This document shows, piece after piece, positions 1 through 8,602 of a DNA stretch of 64,000 nt (position 1 is its first letter; each line of letters starts with the position of its first letter). The notes under the pieces are model-generated. The model was not told the origin of the DNA, searched no databases, and worked only from the letters and a program-made list of their open reading frames with translations. A program made the translations under genes and the position numbers. The stretch spans positions 5,022,001-5,086,000 of the forward strand of contig OY969712.1 in assembly GCA_963702105.1 (NCBI GenBank), in the 5' to 3' direction. The DNA is from ZC4RG20 sp963702105. GTDB lineage: Bacteria; Pseudomonadota; Gammaproteobacteria; Steroidobacterales; Rariloculaceae.

Positions 1-76
1 GTTTCTTTCAGTCGAAATCGGGCGCCGATTGTACACCAATACCGCGGCGCCCGGAGCGAATGCGCGCCGAACGACG

Positions 77-658
77 ATGTGGAGTGCCAAGTTCATCAAG
101 AGCGCCTCCGATCCGCGAGGCTTCCCGCCCGACGACATGCCCGAGGTGGCCTTCGTCGGCCGCTCGAATTCCGGCAAATCGAGCGCGATCAACGCGGTCA
201 CCGGAATGCGCAAGCTTGCCCGCGTCAGCAAGACGCCGGGCCGGACCCAGCTCGTCAACTTCTTCGACTTGGGCGCAGGCCGCCGGCTTGTGGACCTGCC
301 CGGCTACGGCTTCGCGCGTGTGGCACCGGAGGTCCAGAGGCGCTGGCAGGGGCTGCTCGAGGGCTATTTTAGGGGCCGGCAGGGTCTGCGGGGCATCGTC
401 GTCACGGTCGATCTGCGCAGGGGTCTCAAGGAACTGGACCTCGCGATGCTCGATTGGGCCGGAACGCTCGGGATTCCGGTCCTGCTGCTGCTCACGAAGG
501 CGGACAAGCTGGGCCGCGGGGCGGCCGCTGAGCAGCGCCTGGCCGTTGAGGCGGGCGCAGGCGCGGGGACGCAGCTCGTGCTCTTTTCGGCGCTCACGGG
601 CCAGGGCGTCCAAGACGCGCGGCGCGTGCTCGAGCGCTGGTTCGAGGCCTCAGGGTAA
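77..658 (+). CDS. engB: Ribosome biogenesis GTP-binding protein YihA/EngB
   Basis: TRAFAC-class GTPase of the EngB/YsxC/YihA family, which helps assemble the 50S ribosomal subunit in the cytoplasm. About 193 residues, close to the family length. G1 is GRSNSGKSS (residues 28-36), followed by the family-typical KTPGRTQL stretch, G3 as DLPGYGF, G4 as TKAD and a G5-like SAL near the C terminus. I chose ATG at 77 because the protein then begins just ahead of the conserved EVAFVGRSN block, as relatives do; an in-frame TTG at 29 would add 16 unconvincing residues. No clear Shine-Dalgarno precedes it. It converges on polA, a neighbourhood known from other gammaproteobacteria. Confidence 0.95.
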   Translation: MWSAKFIKSASDPRGFPPDDMPEVAFVGRSNSGKSSAINAVTGMRKLARVSKTPGRTQLVNFFDLGAGRRLVDLPGYGFARVAPEVQRRWQGLLEGYFRGRQGLRGIVVTVDLRRGLKELDLAMLDWAGTLGIPVLLLLTKADKLGRGAAAEQRLAVEAGAGAGTQLVLFSALTGQGVQDARRVLERWFEASG

Positions 659-662
659 AGAA

Positions 663-771
663 AGCCCCGGGCATGGGATTCAGGGGACATGCCCGGGGCT
701 CGAACGTTCCAGTTGGGGAGACTGGAACAAGCCCGCTTAGGGAGGATAGCGGGGACGCCGTTGGCGGCGTC
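663..771 (+). terminator. Array of three hairpins after engB
   Basis: Three consecutive perfect inverted repeats follow the engB stop codon: 13-bp arms 663-675/688-700, 8-bp arms 706-713/721-728 and 7-bp arms 754-760/765-771, with a weaker 5-bp dyad at 771-786. None is followed by a T-run, so a canonical intrinsic terminator is not shown. They could end engB transcription or be the body of a structured RNA. In enterics the polA-yihA spacer holds the Spot 42 sRNA gene, but I see no sequence match to it. Confidence 0.5.
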
Positions 772-910
772 ATGATGTTAGTCATGGGCCGCCGCCGAAA
801 GTTCCAGCCGGGGGCGCCCTGGGGTCGGCCAAAGATTCCTGAAGCGCCAGGGGGGTGGCTATCGGTGGGCCGCAGAATCCATGAACGGGGTCGGCGTCGG
901 TGGCAGTCGG

Positions 911-1020
911 AGGCTCATGCAGACAGGCGCTTTCGGGGACGCCGTGAATCCTTCCCTGGAGGCTCCGGGCGCGCCCTCCCTGGCGCGCCCGGCCCCGAAA
1001 GCACCTGTCTGCATGAGCCT
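911..1020. repeat. 110-bp nested palindromic element (REP-like)
   Basis: The outer arms, 911-938 and 993-1020, are 28-bp inverted repeats with a single mismatch. Inside lies a perfect 11-bp stem (965-975/982-992) with a 6-base loop. The whole would fold into one long cruciform or hairpin. It sits in the 564-base non-coding stretch between engB and polA (659-1222). It resembles intergenic REP/BIME-type elements seen in many gammaproteobacteria, but I see no second full copy in this window. Upstream of it (772-910) and downstream (1021-1222) I see no gene. Confidence 0.75.
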
Positions 1021-1222
1021 CCTCTGAGGCGTCGGCGGCCGTTCAAGAATCCTGCTGCCACCGCGCGAGGAGATTGGTGGATTCGAAGACCGCAGTTCGA
1101 GGGCCGCGGCCATCGCAGATGACCGCAGTCCGTCCGTTGGCCGGTCTCGATGCGGAGACCGTCGATCGGAGCTGTCTTCGGACCCCGCTGCGGACGCTTC
1201 CGCGCCCCGCGCGCCGCGCCGC

Positions 1223-3926
1223 CTAGTGCGCCTCGTCCCAGTTGGCCCCGACCCCGGCATCGACCTCGAGCGGCACGGCGAGTTCCGCGGCCGACGCCAT
1301 GAGCCGCACGACCTCGGCCTTCACCCCGTCCGCCTGCGCGGCCTCGACCTCGAGCACGAGCTCGTCGTGGACCTGCATGATGAGGCGGGCCTCCACCGCG
1401 CTCTCGCGGAGCCAGGCGTCGATCTGGAGCATGGCCCGTTTGATGATGTCGGCCGCCGTGCCTTGCATCGGGGCGTTGATGGCGCTGCGTTCCGCGTATT
1501 GCCGGCGCTGAGCGTTGCGGGATTCGATCTCGGGGAGGTAGAGCCGGCGGCCGAACACCGTGGAGACGAAGCCTTCGGCGCGGGCTCGCTCGCGCGTCTC
1601 GTCCATGTAGCGCTTGACGCCCGGGTAGCGCTCGAAATACAGGTCGATGTAGCGCTGCGCATCCGCGCGCTCGATGCCGAGCTGGCGCCCGAGGCCGAAC
1701 GCCGACATGCCGTAGATGAGCCCGAAATTGATGGCTTTGGCGGACCGGCGCTGCTCCCCGGTTACGGCCTCGGGCTCGACGCCGAACACCTCGGCCGCCG
1801 TGGCCCTATGGATGTCGCGGCCCGTCGCGAAGGCGGCCGTAAGGCCCGGGTCGCGGGACAAATGCGCCATGATCCGGAGCTCGATCTGGGAGTAGTCGGC
1901 CGCGAGCAGCACGCAGCCCGGCGGAGCGATGAAGGCCTGCCGGATTCTGCGGCCCTCGGCCGTGCGGATCGGGATGTTCTGCAGGTTCGGGTCGGTCGAG
2001 GAAAGTCGCCCCGTCGCGGCCACGGCTTGGTGGTAGCTCGTGTGGATGCGGCCCGTGCGCGCGTTGATCTCGCGCGGCAGCTTGTCGGTGTACGTCGATT
2101 TGAGCTTGGCGAGCGCCCGGTAATCGAGGACCAGCCGCGGCAGGTCGTACGTGGCGGCCAGCTCCTGCAGAACGGTTTCCGCCGTCGACGGTTGACCGGT
2201 CGGAGTCTTGCCGAGCACGGGCAGACCGAGGCGCTCGTAGAGGACCTCCTGGAGCTGCTTCGGCGAGCCCAGCGCGAAGGGACCGCCCGCGGCCTCGTAG
2301 GCCGCTTCCTCGGTCTTGGCCATGGCCGCGGCGAGCTCGGCGCTTTGCCCGCGCAGCATCTCGGCGTCCACCATGACGCCGGTCTGCTCCATGGCCTCGA
2401 GCACGCGGACGAGGGGCTGCTCGATCTCGACATAGAGCTTCTCGAGCTCGGGGATGGCCTGGATCTTCGGCCACAGGTAGCGGTGGACCCGGAGGGTCAC
2501 GTCAGCGTCCTCCGCCGCGTAGCGGCAGGCGGTCTCGAGATCGAACGTCGTCGAAGCCGATCTGCTTGACACCCTTGCCGCAAACGTCCTCGTACTTGGT
2601 CGTGACGAGACCTAAATACTTGGCCGCGACGGAATCCATATCGTGACGCGTCGCCGTCGAGTTCAAGACATACGATTCGAGCATCGAGTCGTAGCGCATG
2701 CCGCCGAGCCGGATGCCGCAGCCCGTGAACACGTGCGCGTCGAATTTCAGGTGATGGCCGAGTTTGGGGGCCTCCGACTCTAGCCACGGGCGGAGACGGT
2801 CCAGGACACGCTGCCGGTCGAGCTGGGGATGCGCGTCCGGATGGCGGTGCGCGACGGGCACGTAGGCCGCCTCGCCCGGCGCGACCGAGAGGGAAAGACC
2901 GACGAGCCGGCAGGTCATGTAGTCGAGCCCCGTCGTCTCCGTATCGAGAGCGACGAGCTCGGCCGCTTCGATCTTTGCGATCCACTCGTCGAGCTGGGCT
3001 TCCGTCTGCACGAGCTCGTAGCGGCGCTCGTCCTCGGCCTCGCGCCGCCTGGCCTCGGAAGCGGCCGCGGCCGCCTCGGGCAGGCGTCTCCTCAGCAGGG
3101 ACAGCAGCTCGAGGCGCTCGAAGACCGCCTTGAGATCGGCCTCTTCGGGCGCCTCGATGGCCAGGTCCGTCACGCGGACTGGCAGGTCGACCGCGCAGTC
3201 GATGGTCACGAGCCGCTTGTAGAGCCCGAGATCGCCGAGCGAATCGCGCAGCCGCTCGCCGGCCTTCCCCGGAATCTCCTGCGCGTGCGCTTCGAGGCCT
3301 TCGAGGCTGCCGTACTGCTCGAGCCACTTCGCCGCGGTCTTGGCGCCGACGCCCTTGACGCCCGGGATGTTGTCGGATGTGTCGCCGACGAGGGTCAGGT
3401 AGTCCACGATGCGCTCGGGCCCGACGCCGAACTTGCGGCGCACGCCTTCCGGATCGAGCGTGGTGTTGTCCATCGTGTTCACGAGAGTCACGTCGGTGCC
3501 GACGAGCTGCGCCATGTCCTTGTCGGACGTTGAGATCACGGTCGTCTGGCCCGCTTCCTGCGCCCGGCGCGCAAGCGTGCCGATGACGTCGTCCGCCTCG
3601 ACGCCCTCGACGCGGAGCACGGGTATGCCGCTCGTCTCGATGGCCTCGATGAGCGGCTCGATCTGCCGGCGCAGCGGGTCCGGCATCGGCGGGCGGTTCG
3701 CCTTGTATTCGCCGTAGAGATCGTCGCGGAAAGTCTTGCCGGGCGCATCGAACACGACGGCCATGCGCTCGGGGCCGTACTCGTCGAGCAGCTTGTAGAC
3801 CATGTTGAGGACGCCGAGCACGGCGCCCGTAGGCTGACCGCTTTTCGTACTGAGGTCGGGCATCGCGTGAAACGCCCGATACAGGTACGAGGAGCCGTCG
3901 ACGAGCACGAGCGGCCTATCCGCCAT
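1223..3926 (-). pseudogene. polA: DNA polymerase I, interrupted by a one-base frameshift
   Basis: All domains of PolA are present but in two frames. The 5' part (3926 down to 2502) holds the 5'-3' exonuclease (starting LVLVDGSSYLYRAFHAMP) and the proofreading exonuclease, with ExoI residues in ALDTETTGLD. The 3' part (2572 down to 1223) holds the polymerase: motif A AADYSQIELRIMAHLS, motif B RRSAKAINFGLIYG and motif C MQVHDELVLEV, ending GANWDEAH. Deleting one base at about 2543-2545 joins them as GFDDV-DLETACRYAAEDADV, the same spacing as I recall for E. coli PolA. No other decay is visible, so this may be an assembly error or a recent mutation. It lies downstream of lptM on the minus strand. 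Confidence 0.9.
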
Positions 3927-3932
3927 GGTCCC

Positions 3933-4211
3933 TCATCGCGTGGACGGGTTCGGGGGCGAGGGCGGCCGCGCGCTCGGTTCCGTGTCGGCGCCGGTAGAGG
4001 GCGAGGCCGGCGGCGGCGCGCCGCCGCCCGGGACCTGCGCCGCGGGCGGGGAGGGGGCGCCCGGCGCGCCCAGAGGCCGCGGCTGAGGCGACGGCAGCGT
4101 GAGCGGCCCCTTCTGGCCGCAGGCTGCGAGCGTCGCGAGCGTCAGCACGGCGGCGAGCGTCGCGGCGGCGACGAGGACGTTGCGCAACGGCGCGCGGCGG
4201 CCGGCGCTCAC
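3933..4211 (-). CDS. lptM: Small lipoprotein, LptM (YifL) type
   Basis: A 92-residue precursor with a basic start, a hydrophobic segment (about residues 11-30) and the lipobox LAAC with lipidated Cys31, followed directly by GQKGPL, the hallmark of LptM/YifL lipoproteins. LptM is known to help maturation of the LptD/LptE outer-membrane translocon in E. coli. The rest is a long proline-, glycine- and alanine-rich tail to residue 92, longer than the enteric protein. It overlaps the argH stop by 4 bases (ATGA), so it is translationally coupled to the arginine operon; in other bacteria this gene is usually near dapF/lysA. The identity rests on the short CGQKGPL motif. Confidence 0.75.
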   Translation of the reverse strand: MSAGRRAPLRNVLVAAATLAAVLTLATLAACGQKGPLTLPSPQPRPLGAPGAPSPPAAQVPGGGAPPPASPSTGADTEPSARPPSPPNPSTR

Positions 4212-5401
4212 GAGCGCTTGGCTCCGAGCTCGGCCGCGATGCGCCGATAGGCCTCGCGGAACGGGATGCCCTCGCGCACGACGAGCTCGTTGGCGCGCGC
4301 CGCCGCGTGCAGCTCGTCCGGCAGCGCGATGCGATCCGCGCGAAAGCGCACGCCGGCGAGCGCGTGCGCCATGATCTCGAGCGCGTCGCCCGCCGAATCG
4401 ATGCTGCGGAACAGCGGCGCCTTGAGTCGCTGCAGATCGCGGTGGTAACCCGAGGGCAGCTTGGCGGCGACGCCGAGCGCTTCGACGAGCGCGCCCGTGA
4501 CGGTGGGCTGGACGGCGCGGAGCAGCTCGAAAACGTCCGGATTGCGCTTCTGAGGCATGATCGACGAGCCCGTCGTCATCTCGTTCGGAAGCTCCACGTA
4601 GGCGAACTCAGCCGTGTAGAACAGCAAGAGATCCGCGGCGAGCCGGCCGAGATCGCCCGTGAGCAGCGAGAGCTCGAAGATCACGCTCGCCTCCGCCTTG
4701 CCGCGGCTCAGCTGCACGGCCGTGACGGGCTCCTGCGTGCGCGCGAAGCCGAGCGCGCGGCGCGTCGCCTCGCGATCGAGCGGCAGGCCCGGGACGCCGT
4801 AACCCGCGGCCGAGCCGAGGGGGTTCAGGTCGATGCGCGCGAGCGTGCGCAGCAGGCCCTCGCCGTCGTCGCGAAGCTCGGCCGCGAAGCCGCCCGCCCA
4901 CAGCGCCACGGAGCTCGGCATGGCAGGCTGCATGTGCGTGTAGCCGGGCAGCGCAACCTGGCCCTGCCGCTCGGCCAGGGTGCCCAGCGCCGCGACGACG
5001 GCGGCCGTGCGCTCGGCGAGCCCCTGCACGGCATCGCGCAGATAGAGCCGCAGCGCCGCGAGGACCTGGTCGTTGCGCGAGCGGCCGAGGTGCACGCGGC
5101 CGCCGGCTTGGCCGATTCGCTCGACGAGCCTCGCCTCGAGCGCGCCGTGCGCGTCTTCGTCCTCGAGCGAGATCGACCACTCGCCGGCGGCGTGGGCGTC
5201 GCCGAGCTCGCGGAGTCCTTCGCAGATCGCGGTCGAATCGTCGGCCGCGAGCAGGCCCTGGGCCTCGAGCATGCGCGCGTGCGCGATCGAGGCGCGGACG
5301 TCGTATTCGACGAGGCGCTCGTCGAGGCGGTGGTCCTCGCCGGCCGTGAAGCGCAGGATGCGCTCGTCGAGCGGGAGTCCCTTGTCCCAGAGGCGGCTCA
5401 T
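4208..5401 (-). CDS. argH: Argininosuccinate lyase
   Basis: Cleaves argininosuccinate to arginine and fumarate, the last step of arginine synthesis. Fumarase/aspartase superfamily: the signature loop GSSIMPQKRNPD lies at residues 278-289, the catalytic-region GYTHMQPAMP at 153-162 and the substrate segment GRSRNDQV at 106-113. At 397 residues it is shorter than the roughly 460 of E. coli ArgH; the C-terminal region is trimmed. It is the last arg gene of the minus-strand operon and is separated from argB by 115 bases that carry a 30-bp inverted repeat. Its stop overlaps the start of lptM. No missing catalytic motif is apparent. Confidence 0.95.
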   Translation of the reverse strand: MSRLWDKGLPLDERILRFTAGEDHRLDERLVEYDVRASIAHARMLEAQGLLAADDSTAICEGLRELGDAHAAGEWSISLEDEDAHGALEARLVERIGQAGGRVHLGRSRNDQVLAALRLYLRDAVQGLAERTAAVVAALGTLAERQGQVALPGYTHMQPAMPSSVALWAGGFAAELRDDGEGLLRTLARIDLNPLGSAAGYGVPGLPLDREATRRALGFARTQEPVTAVQLSRGKAEASVIFELSLLTGDLGRLAADLLLFYTAEFAYVELPNEMTTGSSIMPQKRNPDVFELLRAVQPTVTGALVEALGVAAKLPSGYHRDLQRLKAPLFRSIDSAGDALEIMAHALAGVRFRADRIALPDELHAAARANELVVREGIPFREAYRRIAAELGAKRS

Positions 5402-5410
5402 GGCCGGATA

Positions 5411-5502
5411 GAAGAAAAAGGGGTCAGAGCCCTTTTTTCGGCACGGTCCTGCCTGTCCTCTGCGGCAGCGATCGAAAAAAGGGCTCTGACCCCTTTTTCT
5501 TC
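5411..5502. repeat. Perfect 30-bp inverted repeat between argB and argH
   Basis: The arms 5411-5440 and 5473-5502 are perfect 30-bp inverted repeats around a 32-base loop. The core AAAAGGGGTCAGAGCCC followed by a T-run is a recurrent intergenic palindrome; a shorter, diverged single copy is at 42050-42072. In RNA this would be a very stable stem lying inside the arginine operon, so it could attenuate or process the message between argB and argH. As DNA it looks like a REP-type mobile palindrome. Confidence 0.85.
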
Positions 5503-5516
5503 GGCGGTTTGCACGG

Positions 5517-6446
5517 CTACCCCTGCTGCTCTTCGGGCGACAGGTGCTCGAGCCGGTCGACGACGAGCGTGCCCGTGCCTTCGTTCGTGAAGACCTCGAG
5601 CAGCAGGCTGTCGGGCAGCGAGTAGGAGATCACGTGCACGCGCCGCACGCCCCCTGCGAGGGCCTTCTCGATCGCGGCGACCTTGGGCAGCATGCCGTCC
5701 TGGATGCGCCCCTCCTGCTTGAGGCGCAGGAGCCCCGTGCGGTCTACGTACGAGATCAGCGAGCGCGGGTCGTCGCGCGATTCGAGGATGCCCGGCGCGC
5801 CCGTCGCGAGGACGAGCTTCTCGGCGCCGAGGTCGCAGGCCAGCGCGGCCGCGACCGTGTCGGCATTGATGTTGAGCAGCGTGCCTTCGTCGTCGGCCGA
5901 GAGCGAGCTCACAATCGGCACGAGGTCGTCCTCGAGCAGCTTGCGCACGACCGTGCCGTCCACGCGGTCGATGTCGCCGACGAAGCCGTAGTCCACGGTC
6001 TCGCCGTTCTCGCGCTTCACGGGCGGGCGCTTGTGCGCGCGCACGAGGCCGCAGTCGACGCCGCTCACGCCGACGGCCGGCACGCCGAGCGCGCGGAACG
6101 CTGCGAGCACGCGCGTGTTGATCTGACCGTTCAGCACCATGGTCGAGACCTCGAGCGTCGCCTCGTCCGTCACGCGCCGCCCTTCAACCAGACGGCTCGG
6201 GAGCCCCAGCCGCTCGGCAAGCTCCGTCGACTGCGGGCCGCCGCCGTGCACGAGCACGACGCGAATGCCGACCTGGTGCAGGATCGCGATCTGCTCGACG
6301 AACGCGCGCGTGGCCGCAGGCGAGGTGAAGGCTTCGCCGCCCGCCTTGAGCACGAAGACCTTCCTCTTGAACATCCGGATATACGGCACCGCGTGCCGCA
6401 GCGCGGTCACGGCGATGGCGCGTTCATTGCCCGTCAAACGTGTCAT
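5517..6446 (-). CDS. argB: N-acylglutamate kinase (ArgB family)
   Basis: Amino-acid-kinase-fold enzyme that phosphorylates N-acetyl- or N-succinylglutamate. It has the nucleotide/substrate glycine loop VLVHGGGPQSTEL (about 65-77), the NADTVAAALACDLGA block and the basic segment GMLPKVAAIEKAL that carries the phosphate-stabilising lysine. At 309 residues there is no C-terminal GNAT acetyltransferase domain, so it cannot be a bifunctional synthase-kinase. The N terminus (ALRHAVPYIRMFKRKVFVL) looks like the kinase-like domain of ArgA rather than typical ArgB, which is unusual. It starts 7 bases after the argF' stop. Whether the true substrate is acetyl- or succinylglutamate cannot be read from sequence. 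Confidence 0.88.
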   Translation of the reverse strand: MTRLTGNERAIAVTALRHAVPYIRMFKRKVFVLKAGGEAFTSPAATRAFVEQIAILHQVGIRVVLVHGGGPQSTELAERLGLPSRLVEGRRVTDEATLEVSTMVLNGQINTRVLAAFRALGVPAVGVSGVDCGLVRAHKRPPVKRENGETVDYGFVGDIDRVDGTVVRKLLEDDLVPIVSSLSADDEGTLLNINADTVAAALACDLGAEKLVLATGAPGILESRDDPRSLISYVDRTGLLRLKQEGRIQDGMLPKVAAIEKALAGGVRRVHVISYSLPDSLLLEVFTNEGTGTLVVDRLEHLSPEEQQG

Positions 6447-6453
6447 CGAAACA

Positions 6454-7452
6454 TCATCCCTTCAACATTCTGTGGAGCACGGCCATCTGCACGAGCATTC
6501 GGTTGCGCGCCTCCTGGATCACGACGCTGCGCGGCCCGTCGAGGACCCGGTCCGCCACGACGACGCCGCGGCGCACGGGCAGGCAGTGCATGAAGCGGGC
6601 GTCCTCGCGTGCATTCTCGAACCAGGGCTCGTCGACGCACCAGGGGACGAGCGCCTCGCGCAGCTTCTGGTCGCCGAGCCGCTCGGTGTAGTAGCGCGTC
6701 GACGACCACGACTTCGCGTAGATCACGTGCGCGCCCTCCGTAGCCTCGCGCCGGTCGTCGGTCTCGGTCACGCGGCCCCCGGATTGCTCGGCCGCGGCGC
6801 GCGCCTTCGCCATGATGGGCTCCGGAAGCTCGAAGCCCTCGGGCCGCAGTACGACGACGTCCATTCCGCGCATGGCGGCCATGTGCACGGTCGCCGCGGG
6901 CACGGCGAGCGGCAGTGCCTTCGGGTGATAAGCCCAGGAGAGCACGAAGCGCCCGTGCTTCGGCACGCCGAGCTCGTCCATCGTCTTCCAGTCCGCAAGG
7001 CTCTGACACGGATGGTTGATGGCCGACTCCATATTGATCCAGGGCTTCCCCGCGAGCGAGGCGAGCTCGGCGAATTCGCGGTCCGCGAGGTCGTCCTCGA
7101 GGTTCAGCCGCTTCGCGAACGCGCGAATCCCGAGCGCGTCGCCGTAGGACGCGATGACGGGCACGGCCTCGTTGACGTGCTCGGCCGCGGCCCCGTCCAT
7201 GACGATACCCTGCCGCGATTCGAGGCCGTGGATCGACATCTCGGGCGAGATCACGAACGAGCCGCCGCCGAGCCGGATCATGGCGGCCTGGAACGACGCG
7301 AGCGTGCGCAGCGAAGGGCTCAGGAACAGCAGGGAGAGCACCTTGCCCTCGAGCGCGCGCGGCTCGGGATGACGGTCGAGTCTCCCGGCGAGCTCGAGCA
7401 GCGAGCCGACTTGCTCTGCCGTAAGCTCTGCCAGATCGTTAAGGCGTTTCAT
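6454..7452 (-). CDS. argF': N-acylornithine carbamoyltransferase, probably N-succinylornithine type
   Basis: Transcarbamylase of the AOTCase/SOTCase branch: carbamoyl-phosphate loop SPSLRTLASF (45-54), NMESAINHPCQSLAD (140-154, with HPCQ), WAYHPKALPLAVP and FMHCLPVRR (287-295). The branch carbamylates N-acylornithine rather than free ornithine. Residue Ala90, in VMDGAAAEH, aligns with Glu92 of the Xanthomonas acetylornithine enzyme and Pro90 of the Bacteroides succinylornithine enzyme. Published Glu92 to Ala, Ser, Val or Pro changes turn the former into the latter. The position of the carboxylated Lys302 of the Xanthomonas enzyme is Val298 here. Both features argue for succinylornithine; the alignments are from memory. 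The gene overlaps argD by 14 bases. Confidence 0.85.
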   Translation of the reverse strand: MKRLNDLAELTAEQVGSLLELAGRLDRHPEPRALEGKVLSLLFLSPSLRTLASFQAAMIRLGGGSFVISPEMSIHGLESRQGIVMDGAAAEHVNEAVPVIASYGDALGIRAFAKRLNLEDDLADREFAELASLAGKPWINMESAINHPCQSLADWKTMDELGVPKHGRFVLSWAYHPKALPLAVPAATVHMAAMRGMDVVVLRPEGFELPEPIMAKARAAAEQSGGRVTETDDRREATEGAHVIYAKSWSSTRYYTERLGDQKLREALVPWCVDEPWFENAREDARFMHCLPVRRGVVVADRVLDGPRSVVIQEARNRMLVQMAVLHRMLKG

Positions 7453-8602
7453 TGCCGAGCTCCTCGAGTGCGGCGGACAGCAGTTCGACGTGCTCGCGCT
7501 CGAGCACGAGCGGCGGCAGCAGCCTCAGCACGTGCGGATCCGTGCTCGTGCCCGTCAGGATATCGCGCTCGAGCAGCGCGTCGCGGACTTTGGCGGCCCT
7601 CGGCCCGGTCTCGAGGCCGAGTAGGAAGCCTGCGCCGCGGATGCGTTTCACGGGTCCGACGACGCAGGTCTCGCGGATCAGCGCCGAGAGCTCGCGCACG
7701 CGCGCAAGCAGCTGTTGCTCCTCGATTGCGTCGAGGACGGCGATGATGCCCGCGCAGGCCATGGGATTGCCGCCGAAGGTCGTGCCTAGCTGGCCGGGCT
7801 TGAGCTCGACCGCGATCGTCGGAGTCATGATCAGCGCCCCGCACGGGAAGCCGCCCGCGACGCCCTTGGCCGTCGTGAGCAGATCCGGCTGCACGCGGAA
7901 AAGGTCCGCACCGAAAGGCGCGCCGAGCCGCCCCATGCCGGACTGCACCTCGTCGAGGATCAGGAACGCATCGTTGCGATCGCAGGCCTGGCGCGCCGAG
8001 CGCAGAAACTCTGTGCTGAGATCGAAGGCGCCCGCGAGGCCCTGCACGGGCTCGACGATGACGGCCGCGGTGCGGTCGTCGACGGCGGCGTGCAGCGCCT
8101 CGATGTCGTTGCGCGGCACGAACGCCACGTCCATGGGCGTGCGCGGGAAGCCGTACCACGACTTCTGCGCGCCCCAGGTCACCGCGGCGGCGGCAGCCGT
8201 GCGCCCGTGGAAGCTGTGCTCGACGGCCACGATCTTCTTGCGCCCCGTGAGCTTCAGCGCGAGGCGCAGCGCGTTCTCGTTGGCCTCGGCCCCGCTGTTC
8301 ACGAAGAACACGCGCTCGAGGCCGCGCGGCGCGAAGGCCGCGAGCCGGTTCGCGGCCTCTTCGCGGATCTTCATGCGCACGACGTTGCTCTGGAAATGCA
8401 GCTTCGCCGCCTGCTCGGAGAGCGCGGCCGTGAGCTTCGGATGGCCGTAGCCGAGCAGCGCGACGGCATGGCCGCCGTAGAAGTCGAGCACGCGCCGGCC
8501 GCCCTCGTCCTCGAGCCAGCAGCCGCGGCCCGAGACGGGCTCGAACGGCAGCGTCGGATACACCTCGTCGAGGTAGGCGTTCGGCATCCTTGTATCGCTC
8601 AT
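7439..8602 (-). CDS. argD: N-acylornithine aminotransferase
   Basis: Class-III PLP aminotransferase converting N-acylglutamate semialdehyde and glutamate to N-acylornithine. Visible are FFVNSGAEANENALRLA, the HSFHGRT segment, LILDEVQSGMGR with the PLP-ring aspartate, and the Schiff-base lysine in TTAKGVAGGFPCGA. About 387 residues from ATG at 8602, a normal length. I reject the upstream start at 8671 because ATG at 8602 overlaps the argC stop by one base (TGATG), a typical coupling arrangement. Members of this family often also act in lysine or succinylornithine metabolism, so acyl specificity is open. Confidence 0.94.
   Translation of the reverse strand: MSDTRMPNAYLDEVYPTLPFEPVSGRGCWLEDEGGRRVLDFYGGHAVALLGYGHPKLTAALSEQAAKLHFQSNVVRMKIREEAANRLAAFAPRGLERVFFVNSGAEANENALRLALKLTGRKKIVAVEHSFHGRTAAAAAVTWGAQKSWYGFPRTPMDVAFVPRNDIEALHAAVDDRTAAVIVEPVQGLAGAFDLSTEFLRSARQACDRNDAFLILDEVQSGMGRLGAPFGADLFRVQPDLLTTAKGVAGGFPCGALIMTPTIAVELKPGQLGTTFGGNPMACAGIIAVLDAIEEQQLLARVRELSALIRETCVVGPVKRIRGAGFLLGLETGPRAAKVRDALLERDILTGTSTDPHVLRLLPPLVLEREHVELLSAALEELGNETP

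Noticed and set aside
2502..2572. Programmed ribosomal frameshifting in polA
   Set aside because: There is no slippery heptamer or downstream pseudoknot that I can see, and two unrelated genes show the same one-base change at the same 8-mer, which points to sequence error or slippage.
4307..5590. Long plus-strand frames opposite argH, argB and argF'
   Set aside because: They are antisense shadows typical of high-GC DNA, rich in Arg/Ala/Glu/His and without domains; the minus-strand genes carry clear family motifs.
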